Notes: generated by a model from the sequence alone, not told the origin. A stretch of DNA of 64,000 nucleotides from Adiantum capillus-veneris (GCA_014529385.2 CM043965.1:12911912-12975911); one strand, 5' to 3'; positions 49,440-61,820 are shown, counted from the stretch's first letter. A program made the numbers and translations.

Positions 49440-50209
49440 GAGTAAGCCCAAAGCTTTGCGGAAAGCTTCAAGCTTTTCATCAGACAATGCCTTTGTCAAA
49501 AGATCTGCAAGGTTGTCCTATGTTGGCACATAAGCCAAGCTGATCTCTCCTTCTGAGAGCCTCTCCTTGACATAGTGGTAATGCACCTCAATGTGCTTTG
49601 TACGAGCATGAAAAACTGGGTTCCTCGCAACTGCCAATGCGCTCTGATTGTCAGTGTAGATAGTGTTGGCAGTGTCCTATCCAACACCCAAATTAGCCAT
49701 AAGGCGTCTGAGCCATACACACTCACCGTAGCTGTGAAGACTGCCTTGTACTCAGCCTCACAACTCGAAGTGGCCACAGTAGGTTGCTTCTTGCTCAACC
49801 ATGATATACATGAACTGCCAAGCATGAAACAAAAACCACTTGTGGACACTCTCGTGTCAAAACAACTAGCCCAATCTGAGTCTGAAAAAGCATGTAAGTC
49901 TGGCGGCAATGATCCCCCCTTGGGATAAAACAAGACAAGATGTAAAGTGCCACTAAGGTAGCGGAAAATCCTCTTGACAGCCTGCCAATGCTTAGACCCT
50001 GGGCTATGCATAAATCTGCTGACCTGTGAGACTGCAAACTGAATATCTGGCCTCGTGTTGCATACATAAATGAGGCAGCCAATAGCAGTTTGGTAAAGAG
50101 TGACATCAGCAGGATTGCCAGCATCATGTAGACTCAACTTCAAACATGTTTACATGGGACTGGCAATAGGTTTGCCATCCTCAAGTCCAAACTTACATAG
50201 CAATGTCTC
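49440..50209 (-). pseudogene. Copia C1 RNase H
   Basis: GCLIYVCNTRPDIQFAVSQV, FSDSDWASC, SSCEAEYKAV and ADLFTKAL-type end are present but frameshifted near 49,680. The related C copy (61,821-62,666) is open. Confidence 0.82.
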
Positions 50210-50799
50210 TATGTAACTTTTTTGACACAAGGCAATACCACCATCACACTGCTTAAACTGTATACCCAAGTAATGATGCAACAGCCCCAATCTATCATCT
50301 TGAAAGTAGAATTCAAATCAGCCTTAAATTCAACAATATGTCTCTCATTTGGTCCAGTGATCAGCAAATCATCGACATAAAGAACCACAATGAGAAGTAC
50401 ATCATCCTCACGCTTTACATACAATGTGCTTTCTGTTGGACTATTACGAAAGCCTTGTTTCACCAAATGGGTGTCAGCTTTCTCATACCAGGCACGAGGA
50501 GATTGCTTCAACCCAGACAAAGCCTTCTTACATCTGCACACTTTGTCCTCTTGTCCTTTTATGACAAAACGGCGAGGCTGCGTTACATAAACTTCCTCAA
50601 ATATGTCACCATTCAAGAAATCAGTAACAATGTCTGATTGATGTACATCCCAACCAAAATGAGCTACCAATGCACATAGAAAATGCACAGTAGTCATACG
50701 ACAAGTGGTAGCAAAAGTCTCTTCATAATCTATGCCTTTTTGATGTGCATAACCCATTGCAACAAGTCAAGCCTTATGGTGATCAATCTCACCATCCCG
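50210..50799 (-). pseudogene. Copia C1 reverse transcriptase
   Basis: GIDYEETFAT, VHQSDIVTDFLNGD, LKQSPRAWYEK and the catalytic YVDDLLITGP are present. The frame is lost after FKMIDWG. The upstream part is cut off at 50,799 by the nested LTR element. Confidence 0.88.
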
Positions 50800-51602
50800 T
50801 GTTGAGGGATATGTGTTCGCTACGTGAGCTGGGCAAGCGCCGAGCCTCTGGCTGTGGGAGGTGTGAAAGAGAGAACAAGAACAACTGATAACTCTGGCAA
50901 TCACCGCAATCATCAATTAATCAATTAATACATCTGAGTACAGCTTAATCTTTAGCCAAGGCGGGCTGTTAACAGCGCAGTCACTTGGATCATCTACTAA
51001 CTAGGAGTTTAAGCTCCCGTTTACAAGATTAACCGGGCCGTTAACGACACCCGACTTAAGAAAATGCTTAATCAACTTCGGACTGATGTCGGTGATGAGA
51101 TTCCCTTCTGTCGCTTTATTTGCCTCATTTACCTAATTCTTCTCATTGCCTCAATCTTTATGCTTCAATTATTGCCAAATTCTCTGCAAGCTATCTCTAT
51201 GTAGCATCCTCTGATCGCCTCTGTCGTCCTTTTTATGCTTAATTGAGAGAAAGATTGAGAGATATCTTTCAACATCCCCCTCTCTTTCTCGTTCTTCACC
51301 TCCTTCACAGATCCTCAATTTTACTCCTTCACTTTCCCTTAAGGGATCTGCCAGACTCGCCCCAATAGCTTAGGGGTTTGTAGTCATCCAAACTCTCCCT
51401 TGCTTAGCTTCAAGAACGAGATCGAAAGAGAGTTTGAGAGAGCTTTGCCTCCTTTGTCTTTCCAAGCATGAGAGCGAGAGAGAAGGAACAGTGCTTGCTT
51501 GTCTCCTCTAGAAGCTCGAGAGGGAGAGAGAAAGAGATTCTCTTCCTTCGTGCTATTCCCCTTCTTCTCCACTTCGTGAGGCCCGTCTAAAATCTCCTCC
51601 TA
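50800..51602 (-). repeat. 3' LTR of L4
   Basis: Plus strand begins TGTTGAGGGATATGTG and ends CTCCTCCTA. Matches 55,446-56,247. Confidence 0.85.
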
Positions 51603-51799
51603 GATTCGGAGTTACACGAAACCCACCGGGACAAGGTCCGAAAAGGTTCACCTTGGCATGCTGGGCATCTTTCCCTTCTTAGCCGCGCTCAGCTGAGCTT
51701 TGTACAGCCCAGCACGATCTTGTTTTCCTTCCCCTGCTCTCAGCCTCGCTGCTGAACGCCATGCTTCCCCTTATTTTTCCTCCCTTTCCCACTATTCTC

Positions 51800-52270
51800 C
51801 CCTCATTTATCCCATTGGGTGGGCGTTTGGTTAAAGCTCTTGGGCGGCCATTAAGCATGTCCTCTTGGGTGGGTGGCCCTCCAAGGACACCAATTTGAGC
51901 ATACTCCACTACCTTCACACTGCCATGTTTGGCATGCATCTCAAGCAAGGGATGGTTAGTGGCATGGTTAGCCAAGCCTGCCAAGTACGAAATTTTCCTC
52001 CAATAGCCCTTGACTAACAATATCATCATGAATTTGATGCCCATATCGTCTTGCATGGTGATTCTTGCCTTCAAGATATAAGCGTACGTGATTTCATTTG
52101 TCCAGCTTCCTGTCCCTACCTCTGTTGGAGTTATCCCGCAATCATTGCATTCCAAGAGATGACATTCCAAACACGAAGCTCTTCAAGCACTTTTTGCACT
52201 TAATGAGACGTACACCACATTTGATATACATGTAGCTGCTATCAGTGCACTGCAGGAGATAATAGTTTGG
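51800..52270 (-). pseudogene. PPR fragment inside L4
   Basis: The minus strand shows MYIKCG, KVLEELRVWNVISWNAMIAG, then EITYAYILKA, in three frames. These are PLS-type PPR phrases. The fragment lies between LTR and ORF of L4, so it looks like captured host sequence. Different from the PPR relics at 4.8 and 33.2 kb. Confidence 0.65.
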
Positions 52271-53442
52271 ACAAGATTCTCCTCAAGCACTTACTTTGCT
52301 GCACTCCAAATCCCGAGCGTGGGCCAAAATCTCCCAGATGGCACTCCGTACAAGCCGACCGGAGTGGTACGGAACCCGCCCCCGTGAATCTTTATCGGCC
52401 AATATCTTGGCGACCGGAACTCCAATCACCAATCTCAAAAGATTGACACGCTCCAGAAGTAGAGCACTTCAGGCCCATGCATTCATTTCATCTCTATCAC
52501 CTTAGCTACAGTTGCCCAATCCGGTACGGATCTGCAATCGACTCAAACTTCAATATGCCATAACTTCTTCACTGTAGCTCCTATCGACGAGCCGTAAAGA
52601 CAGGCTAATAGAGCACTTCAAGCACTACCATTCTAAATCATAAACTCCCATCTGTGCTCACTTCAAGCATAATCATTCTTGGCATCATTAAGGCATCTGT
52701 TGGCCCTTTTAAGCCGCATCTGGCATACATTAATCATTAAACTTGGCATGTTAACAAGCCCTCATCACTGACCATTAATCAAGTAGGCTTCAAAGAAGCT
52801 TAGCTTGCATTTCTCTGCTCTTTTTCTTATCATGGAAGCGGAGCTGTACGACATCCACCCCCTCTGAACCTGCACAGCCTCCGGTCTGTGCCAACAGCAC
52901 TTCAATCTGCATCTGCTATAGGTACCTTAAGCTCCTGCCATCATCAGCCTCATGTAACTGAGAAACATATGAAAAATAAAATAAGGCTTATACCCTATCA
53001 TCAATGTTCTAGCTTAAGCATTAGTTAGCTGCCCATCAAAAATCTTTGAACTATATCTGTCGTATCTTCAAAGCATTCAATTATGAATATCCTGTTTAGT
53101 GAACCCCGCCAGACTCAAGTGCTCCAGTTAATGATGCACACGGCTTGACCATTAAGCTCTCTTTAAGGAACCCTGTCAAGCTCAAGTATGCCTTACTCTG
53201 TCTACACACGGAATGGCCGTCAAGTTCTTTACTTCAAGTTCTGTTAGCAGAACCAACTCAATAGATGTGAAGATATTTCATCAATTATCCAAAGAAGTCA
53301 CAACTGGAAGCCAGCCATGTAATCTTATTAAATGCATAACCTAACACTCTTCTGACTTAGCATAGATCTAGAAAACAAAACTTTGTACCATGAAACCTGC
53401 TTCAATAGATAACTGGTACTCTTCAAATCTGGAACTTGCACT
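52271..53442. other. L4 internal non-coding DNA
   Basis: No ORF above about 70 codons has support. Repeated phrases such as CTTCAAGCA and GAACC occur. It is probably untranslated 3' internal sequence. Confidence 0.45.
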
Positions 53443-53646
53443 TCAATAGCCCCCGGGATCAAACGGGAAACCAATCAGTTGCCCCACTGTGAGCATTCCT
53501 TTAAAATTTTTGCACCATCCTCCAAGATCATAGGGAAGATACAATAATTTCCAATCATTACAGCATAAACATACATTAACCCACAAATCTTCATGCAAAC
53601 CGCCTGGATCATATGGCATATAAGTCAATTGCCCCGGATTATGCAT
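53443..53646 (-). pseudogene. DPGG-repeat tail of L4 ORF
   Basis: A frame-shifted continuation of the L4 ORF. It carries MPYDPGGLHEDLW, LPYDLGGWCKN and FPFDPGGY, about 30 residues apart, after AFDPGG at the end of the previous frame. Function unknown. Confidence 0.5.
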
Positions 53647-55400
53647 AACCTGTCACCTCCTGGGTCAAAAGCTAGCTCAAAATCCCCTACATCATAGGGT
53701 AACATCAGATTCCATATAGCATCAGGTAGCATCAGATACTGCCATATCCCCTGTGCAAGTGGCTCATCCAATTGTCGATCATCAATCACAGGTAAAATCA
53801 TTGGCAGTGCACCTTCACTCGCACTAGTATCGAAATTCCGATCATGCATATCTGAATACATCAAGTCTCTGGTAAAACTCTCTTCATTAGACTCACAATA
53901 TACATCAAAAAACAATTCTCTATCTCGTAGAGGCTCAAAATCAAGTAGTACATCATCTAACAACTGCATAAGTTCATCATCTGCTGAATCTGAACAAACT
54001 AGCTCATGCATGATTCTGGATTGACTGGTATCCTTAGCATCTGTATTTGAGAATCCTTCCAAAGCTTCGTCCAATAAGCACATAAGGTCTAGGTCCACTG
54101 CTTGAGAAGGTTCCTCAATCCTGTACATCTCTGGTTGCTGCAATAAACGAGGATTTTCACATATGACATGCATACTAAACACATCTGCAGTAAACTGCTC
54201 TTCAAGTCTTTCACCCTCATCCAGATATCTTTGCACTTCTATAGCACAAAGTTCAGCATGCACATTGAAAATTTCATCTACTGCCCTGTCTGTATCATCG
54301 GCACAATGAAATCAATCATATCCAATGTCAAGAGATTGCACTTCACTATGCACCCCCTCTGAATCAGCATCTCCATAATCATAATCTTTGTCTTGGTTCA
54401 CATCAAATACATATGGTTGAGCATCAAATACATCTACATCATCACCAGTGTCCTGAAATGTAGCCATAGACATGAAACCCTCTTGTATAGCATCATCCAA
54501 AACAATTGCTTTTGCATGTAATGTTGCATAAGCATTCTCTTCATGTTCTACACCCAAAGAGCACTCCAAATGGGCATCCACATCACATATTGACTCTGAC
54601 AAACATGTTTCTTGATCACTGCTAGCAACTATGCTTGTATGCAAACCATGTACTAGCTCTAAGAAACCTGCTTCCTTATTTATGTCACTTTGAGAGGATA
54701 TGACTGCATGCTTAGCATCCATAGAGTCATATCTGCTTTGGAATAAAGAAGACAATCCCAATCGAGCATAAACAGTATCTACTATGAAATCATCATCTGC
54801 ATGCAATAATGTCTCATCTTCCAAAAGACATGCATCGATAGCAGCTTCTAGCATAGCATTTTCTTTGGCTTTACTTCTTGCAGAAATATGCTCCTAGAAT
54901 TCATCATAGTTGAGGATCTGCATCTGATCCCCTTCACATTTACTGAAGACAACCTTACTTCATTCAGTAATCTCCTTTATTTCACGATCTAGAATCCTTG
55001 AGCTTTCGTAAATGAATTCCTCTGCAAAATACTCCCACCGTGTGGGATATGCTTCTGCCAGTTCTTGAACCTGCCTTTCAAAATCCGAGTTTACAGCCTC
55101 GTCAAAAGCTGCAATCATCCGATCTTCTGGAACATTTCGGCTCTTCATCTCATCTTCGTAACATGCAATAAAACCTTCTGGATCATATCCCTGAAAAATA
55201 TAATACTGCTCCAGAAAAGCATCAAGTGCTAGCTCTACAGCATCATCAATCTGCTTTTTTAACTGCACGACTTTCGCTTCCTGCAGACATCTTTGAACTA
55301 ATTCCATCATTTTAGGCAAATCTGCAACTACTAGATTTTTATCAAATCCATTGGCACTGAAATCGTCAATAAACTGCTTTAATTGTAATGTCATCTCCAT
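53625..55400 (-). pseudogene. L4 acidic ORF of unknown function
   Basis: One reading frame of 592 codons from ATG 55,400 (MEMTLQLK) to 53,625, broken by three in-frame stops (54,960, near 54,891, near 54,309). The first 147 codons contain FIDDFSANGF, FLEQYYIFQGYDPEGF and FERQVQELAEAYPTRW. The rest is rich in Asp and Glu (DDVDVFDAQPYVFDV, LMQLLDDVLLDF). No zinc knuckle, protease or RT motif. It takes the place of gag. It may be a gag-like or captured protein; I do not recognise it. Confidence 0.55.
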
Positions 55401-55425
55401 CTTCACCTGCCACCCCGGCTCGTTT

Positions 55426-55441
55426 CGCGTCGGGTTCACCA
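55426..55441 (-). other. Primer-binding site of L4
   Basis: TGGTGAACCCGACGCG on the minus strand, four bases after the LTR end CA. Confidence 0.6.
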
Positions 55442-55445
55442 AAGA

Positions 55446-56247
55446 TGTCGGGGGATATGTGTTAGCTACGTGAGCCGGAGGCGCCGGTCCTCTGGTTGTG
55501 GGAGGTGTGAAAGAGAGAGAACAAGAACAACTGATAACTTTGGCAATCACCGCAATCATCAATTACTCGATTAATACATCTGAGTACAACTTAATCTTTA
55601 GCCAAGGCGGGCTGTTAACAGCACCGTCACTTGGATCATCTGCTAGCTAGAAGTTTAAGCTCCCGTTTACAAGATTAAACGGGCCGTTAATGACACCGGA
55701 CTTAAGAAAATTCTTAATCAACTTCGGACTGATGTCGGTGATGAGATTCCCTTATGTCGCTTTATCTGCCTCGTTTACCTAATTCTTCTCATTGCCTCAA
55801 TCTTTATGCTTCAATTATTTCCAAATTCTCTGCAAGCTATCTCTATGTAGCATCCTCTGATCACCTTTGTCGTCCTTTTTATGCTTAATTGAGAGAAAGA
55901 GTGAGAGATATCTTTCAACATCCCCCCGTCTTTCTCGTTCTTCGCCTCCTTCACAGATCCTCAATTTTACTCCTTCACTTTCCCTTAAGGGATGTGCCAG
56001 ACTCTCCCCAATAGCTTAGGGGTTTGTAGTTGTCCAAGCTCTCCCTTGCTTAGCTTCAAGAACGAGATCAAAAGAGAGTTTGAGATAGCTTTGCCTCCTT
56101 TGTCTTTCTGAGCATGAGAGCGAGAGAGAAGGAACACTGCTTGCTTGCCTCCTCTTCAAGCTCGAGAGGGAGAGAGAAAGAGATTCTCTTGCTTTGTGAT
56201 ATTCCCCTTTTCTCCACTTCGTGAGGCCAGTCTAAAATCTCCTCCTA
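55446..56247 (-). repeat. 5' LTR of L4
   Basis: 802 bp. Minus strand ends ...CCCCCGACA. It contains many TCTCTC and GAGAGA stretches. Confidence 0.85.
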
Positions 56248-56402
56248 TTGATCTTTTCGTTGCTTCCTCGCCAAGCTTTGGTTCGCCCTTCAATACGAGA
56301 GGGATGGCAAACCCCCCCTTGAGGTCGAGAGACTTCCCCTCTCTTGCTTCCTTTCCTTTTCCTTCCTTTTTTCTCATTGGCTTTGCTAGTACATTTCGAG
56401 AC
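56248..56402. other. Unexplained piece between L4 and copia integrase
   Basis: It matches neither the inner side of the other LTR nor copia C2. It could be the true outer part of the L4 LTR, or filler DNA from a deletion. Confidence 0.3.
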
Positions 56403-57842
56403 ATTTTCAGCCATAGCCAAAAATTGTTTGAAGCACATAAAAACTTTGGACTTCGCTTTAAGTAGAAATACCCATGCATGCCTGGAGTAATCATCAATGA
56501 AAGTCACGAAGTACAGGTAATTGCCCAAGGACGGAGTTTGCATGGGCCCACAAACATCACTATGCACAAGCTCCAACCTGCATGTGGCCCAAACTAAACC
56601 ATCCTTTGGAAACTTAGAACGCTGCATCTTACCCAAAATATAGCCTTCACAAACATGTTTGACAAGTGCTTCAAGAGGCGGCAAAGAAGAAACCATATTA
56701 GATTCCTGCAAACGCAGCAAACTGGAAAAATTCAGATGACCAAAACGTGCATGCCAAAGTTTTGCATCTGAAATAGCCCTTGAATCTGCAACAGCATTTG
56801 CAAAATTTTGTTCACACTTGTCATACAAAGTGATCTTATACATCCCACGGTTGAAAAGGCCAGATGCAACAATTTCATCACCAAAACTGAGATCATGAAC
56901 TGTACATCTGTCATCCACAAATTTGTCTACAAGTCCAAGTCTAGCAAGTGCGGATACAGACAAGAGATTCTTCTTGATTCCAGGTACATAAAGTGCATCA
57001 ACAAGTGTGAAAGAACTGCCATTAGCAGCAGTAAGCACAATCTTTCCAACTCCCTTAACTGGATAAGAGGCATTGTTGGCACAAGTGACTGAATTCCCAT
57101 GAGGGACAGACTCGAGAGAGGTAAACAATTCACGATGTGAGGTAATGTGCTTTGTAGCACCACTGTCAAAATACCACACATGTGAATCTGTAGCAACTGA
57201 CAAACATGCATCATGGACAGCAGGATTGTAAGTGCACTCTGCACTAAAAGCCCATTCTACATCAACATCAGCATTATAGTCTCCTTTTATAGAAGACTCA
57301 ACAATGGCTGCATTTGTAGTGGAACCAGCATTTGTAGTGGAACCACCCTCTTTCTTCTTAGCCTCTTTTGCCTTCAACCTAAGACATTCCTTGATCAAGT
57401 GATCATTAGCTTTACAATAATGGCAACGCGTCTTCTTTTTGTCCTTATCACCAGAATTGCCAGCAGAAGCATTAGGAACAGTATTTTTGCCACTCACAGC
57501 AGAACCATAAGAAGTGGCTACATTGTTGTTACCACCCCTTATTTGAGAAGCAATAAAAGCATGTTGATCAACTGCACGCTGCCTAGTCCTGTTTTTTCTG
57601 GAGAGTGACACTTGCAATAGCAATGTGCATAATGCATCAAACTTGACAACTTCAGGATTTCCTTGGGTCATAAGTCTCCAAGTACTAGCAAAAGTCTGGT
57701 AAGAATCTGGTAAGGCATCAAGAACAGTCTGCACAAGGAAACTGTCTGAAATGACTTCACCTGTAGAAATAAGAAACCTGCAGAAATCGGAGGACGCAGG
57801 TGAAGTCATTTCAGACAGGCGACTAAGCCCGGGAGGACGCAA
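56403..57842 (-). pseudogene. Copia C1 gag-protease-integrase (truncated)
   Basis: An open frame of about 480 codons. Gag end (EVISDSFLVQTVLDALPDSY), zinc knuckle CHYCKANDHLIKEC, protease YFDSGATKHIT, DALYVPGIKKNLLSVSAL, the integrase zinc region (LWHARFGHLN, CEGYILGKM) and core start (LELVHSDVCGPM, FVTFIDDYSR) come in order. The frame leaves the copia after FLAMAEN. The gag N-terminus is missing and replaced by an inverted repeat just inside the primer site. Long but not functional: the second catalytic Asp and the Glu of the integrase lie in the missing part. Confidence 0.88.
57744..57816. repeat. 20 bp perfect inverted repeat in copia gag
   Basis: Arms GTCTGAAATGACTTCACCTG (57744-57763) and its complement (57797-57816), 33 bp apart, placed where the gag N-terminus should be. 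Confidence 0.9.
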
Positions 57843-57857
57843 CCTGCTCTAATACCA
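57843..57857 (-). other. Primer-binding site of copia C1
   Basis: Minus strand TGGTATTAGAGCAGG, close to the initiator-Met type site TGGTATCAGAGC, two bases after the LTR. Confidence 0.8.
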
Positions 57858-57859
57858 AT

Positions 57860-58075
57860 TATTGGAATTAGGGTTGCAGAGAGACACACACAGCTTGGAG
57901 AAGATGAAGGAAGCTCAAGGCACCCAATAGAGAGTGTATTATTTAGTGTGCAATGGAAACATAGATAGCCCTAGAGTGATGGGCATATATACAATGCTCG
58001 GGGGAAAAGAGGGAAAAAATGCCCCGGCGGTCCTAGTGTGTTCACACACATCATTACCACATGTATATGGTAACA
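57860..58075 (-). repeat. 5' LTR of copia C1
   Basis: 216 bp. Identical in plan to the 3' LTR, with an 11 bp deletion around AAACCTCCTAA. Confidence 0.88.
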
Positions 58076-58175
58076 AGTGTAAATGGAATGGAGGAAAAAA
58101 CTTCAAAAAAGAACGCTCTAAATATGCACTAGGTCACTCACCACCTGAGGATCATATCCTCGGCAGCAGCGTCAA

Positions 58176-58656
58176 TGTTAACGAGTCACCAAGATGGACA
58201 TTTGTAGCATAGCGACCTGGCACTAACATAATGTCAATACTCAGGGAAGTGACTTGAATGGGGCACGGAGACTCTTTGAGGTTGTCAATCTCAAGAAGTG
58301 AACATAATAAGAAAACACACTAACTCAACAAGAAAATAAACCACTCAATGATCAGGGAAATCTGCCTATGTCCTTTCTCACCGCTCTAGGTCATCACGCC
58401 ATTTTGGCACTCGAACGGACTTGAAATGCAACGAAACTTTATGAGGAGGTCTAGGACACCTAAAGACAATATCCTACCAAGTTTGGTTGCAATCCAACAA
58501 GGTACAAAAAATTACAATCCATCATGAAAAAGATCTTGAAAACTATAACAAATCAGTCTAGAAAGGTCGTCTTATGATCTAGGAAACTTTCCTATGGTCA
58601 AAACGACTAAAAACAATTATTTAAGCACTATAATCTGAAGATTAGGCTCATTAACA
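58176..58656 (-). repeat. 5' LTR of Tat-like element T2, copy B
   Basis: 481 bp matching 16,663-17,141. The primer site is mutated here (TTGACGCTGCTGCC instead of TTGGCGCCGCTGTC). Confidence 0.82.
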
Positions 58657-61423
58657 CGTAGTCGCAAAACACAAGAACAAAATCCCCTTTCCTTACATCA
58701 ATTTGAGGCCTAAAAGCTTCCTGTGGCCTTGCACTTTGAAGACCAACATAGTGATCATTCAATTCTTCATATCCTTGAAACTCATTTGTGTCTTCCTCTA
58801 TCTCTTGCATACGATGACTCCCTGTAGTCTTTGGCCAAAATGATGTATATTCACCAATTTGTTTATTGGTTGGTTGTTCAAGCTCACTAATTATTTTTTG
58901 CCAATCAATAATAACTGACTCCATGTATTTTGTAGAATCGTGCTCCTTTCCCTTTAGTAGAGTCCATCTTTTCCAGAATTCAAGATATGTCTTAATCCCT
59001 TGAATAACAAGCAGACTATCCTTCACATAGTCTGCTATAGGAACCACATCTGAACAACCTACTGAAAATTTTGGTTTCCCTTGATCATCTTTTTTCCACA
59101 ACTCAATTCCTGACTCCCTCGGCATCCAATCAGGTGATTTGAGGTGAATTTTGTACTGCATTACTGGGATTTCACCTTGCATAAAGAAACAAAATTGAAG
59201 TGTCTTAGAGTGTCCAACAAGAGCATCTTGTCCATCACACATGTATCCTCCTTTAACAAAGAAGTCGGGAACTTGCGTCATCAGAAATGGTGTTGGAGTT
59301 GAGCGTTCACATTTTTGAAAATGTTCCATCAAATGTGAAAAGTGTATGTAATTCCTGTTTGCAATCTCTCTGAGAACCTGCTAAACATTACATCTATGTC
59401 CTCATGTGTATGACCCACCATTAAGAATCCCAAATGCACGGTTTTGAAAACACCTTTTGCTACTAGCAAGGATAAGTATGCAAATAAATATTGATTCTTA
59501 TTTTATCTTGCACAATTATCTAGTTGTAGCCAAAAATTCTCATGCAATTTTTGAAACATGGGAGTGGACATGGTATCCACAACACATTGAGAGGAGGCCG
59601 ATTGCAAGTTAGCAATCTCTTCATTACATCTTTCAATAGCCAACGTGGTGTTACTGCTGCTGATGTGTTACTACTATTGATGCATTCCTCTCATGCTCTT
59701 TCATCATTCTGTTTTGGTGATCTAAAGTTGTCCTTGAATTCAATGCATTGAACAATGTTACATTGCTGCGTGGCATACCATTATGGCATAAATCTCCTAG
59801 CCCATGGTTTTTTGTTCTTTCCAAATTCTATAAGCATAATGCAAGGGAACCAATTGTAGCATTTGGATCTGAAGGCCATAGACCATTCAATGAGAAATGA
59901 CCATACATCCATGACCATCCCCATGTGTTATCATACATGCTAATGATACTTGCAATTGATATGCCTTTCATAGTCTTTTGAGTTCACTCTCAATCTAGGT
60001 ATTGCTGCCTTTTTTTTGTCCATTTTATCATGTATAATGCATAAATACTTATCCTTTTGCATTTGCAAGGACGTACGCCAGGTGTAGTACACATTTCTAT
60101 AGCTTTTTTGTTGCATCATGTGAATTCTACATTCATCCTTCAAACGTGAAATCGGATCATCATCCTTTGTTGACTCTAGTTGAGACTTTATCCGACTACA
60201 CACAACAGATTTGGAGAACTCACTTGTTTCTTACAAGGTTACATTAGCAAACTCTGTATTCAAAATCCTATTAAACGTAGTGCTAGACATTGGCTTGAGA
60301 CTCATACTCTCGAGTGTTTTATTGACATCATGTAAGATTTCTATTTGCTTGGACGTGTTTGGTATAGCAAGCAAGGTTTCCCTGGTACCATCTTCCATAG
60401 TTCTACTCTTCTGTGGCATTTTCTCTGAAGTTTCATCTACAAAAGAGCGCATCAATGCCCATCCCAATTCTGCATGGTCTCTTCCTTTTCTTATGCCACC
60501 ATCATTACCATGCACTGAGTGTCAAACCCCATTTTCAAATTGTTCACGGTAACGATAAAATGAAGTTTTTGGAATGCCATGAATTTTGTACCAAGCTCTA
60601 CTACAGACCTCATTACCATTAAAAGAAAATACATAGCATGTTTTGGTAGTTGTTTTGTTCTCACGCCAAGCAATCAACATTGTATTATACACACAGTTGG
60701 TTCGATTTTGCAAACTTTGTCCCTAAAATTCATTGCACATAGCCATGACCTTATCTCTATTGGCATATTGATAACACCTCAGAGAACAACAATCTATGGT
60801 TGAAACAAGCTGGACAGATGATATGGATGCTTGATTGGATCTGTTAGAAGGTTTCATGAACATATTTGGCTTCCTATTTATAAAGCAATATTTTTGTTTT
60901 TTTAAAATAGGTTCTATCAAACGAGCTGATTCAATGTATGTATCTTGTAATGTGTCACTAGCATGTAAATCCTCATATTGTAACAACGCTTTTCCATCCA
61001 TAGTTGTCACTCTCTTGATAGGCCAACGATTGATACATTAGATTGTGCAAAAATAGTAGCCTCACAAGCATAGATGTTTCAATACCAATATCAATGTTAT
61101 CTTCACACCAAAGTTTACGAAATCAAATAACCACACATACATGACAACCCCTTCGGCTACTACATGTGTTTTGCTTTCATCCCAAAGTTGAACTGTGTTA
61201 TCCTTCCAAACCTCCCTATAGCTCATTCCATCAGATTGTGCCTCCAATGCTCCCATTCCTTTGTGAGTCTCATATGTAGCAACCCCTTTGTATTGTATCT
61301 CATTCATATGTTGTAGCAACCCAATACTCCATTTCACAATACTATGAAAAGCATCTCCCACTTTCAATGCACAAATTGTTGGGAATGGAATGAGTGCTTT
61401 CTTCTAAAAACACAAATCAACTG
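58657..61423 (-). pseudogene. DUF7869-type DDE transposase-like gene, copy B
   Basis: Counterpart of 17,142-19,925. The C-terminal part is better kept here: an open frame of 234 codons (58,628-59,332) contains DFFVKGGYMCDGQDALVGHS and RKGDFVLVFCDYV. GFLMVGHTHEDID is at about 59,400-59,440 and KYLCIIHDKMDKKKA near 60,030. Stops and frameshifts remain. The 5' end is cut at 61,423 by the B/C duplication junction. Confidence 0.75.
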
Positions 61424-61518
61424 TCACAATGAAAAACGGAATAGCACTCTGAAAGCATAGAGAAAATCAAAGAATGAAGCACTAAACCTTGTGTCTAGCT
61501 GCTTCACTGCTAAAGTGT

Positions 61519-61745
61519 TATTGGAATTAGGGTTGCAGAGAGACACACACAGCTTGGAGAAGACGAAGGAAGCTCAAGGCACACAATAGAGAGTGTATTA
61601 CTTAGTGTGCAATGGAAAGATAGATAGCCCTAGAGTGATGGGCATATATTTAATGCTCGGGGGGAAAAACCTCCTAAAGAGGGAAAAAATGCCCCGACGG
61701 TCCTAGTGTGTTCACACACATCACTACCACATGTATATGGTAACA
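61519..61745 (-). repeat. 3' LTR of copia C2
   Basis: 227 bp, the same insertion point and AGTGT flank (61514-61518) as copia C1. Confidence 0.88.
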
Positions 61746-61820
61746 AATCCCCCCTGGAGTGATGCGGTGAACGAGAGCTGGCACATGAATAAAGGGAGGT
61801 GCCATGCCCTACAGACATGA

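Larger units (their letters stand above)
50800..56247 (-). mobile_element. Nested non-autonomous LTR element L4
   Basis: Two LTRs of 803 and 802 bp with very high identity. A primer site TGGTGAACCCGACGCG (55441-55426) lies four bases inside the right LTR, so the element reads right to left. It has no protease, RT or integrase. It holds one long acidic ORF with stops, DPGG repeats and a PPR fragment. It is absent from the copia in copy C, so it inserted after the B/C duplication. No clean target duplication was found, and sequence to its right (56,248-56,402) is unexplained. Confidence 0.82.
49123..58075 (-). mobile_element. Ty1/copia element C1 with nested LTR element
   Basis: Both LTRs are present. 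The 5 bp target duplication AGTGT lies at 49118-49122 and 58076-58080; copy A shows the single site. The element reads right to left: 5' LTR, primer site, gag, protease, integrase start, (nested element), RT, RNase H, purine tract, 3' LTR. About 1 kb of integrase/RT-linker sequence is missing at the nest. Confidence 0.92.

Noticed and set aside
49575-49928. 117-codon plus-strand frame
   Set aside because: Antisense of the copia RNase H; the same kind of shadow occurs at 61,971-62,325.
56145-56465. 106-codon plus-strand frame
   Set aside because: It crosses the L4 LTR edge into the unexplained piece and copia, so it is a chance frame.
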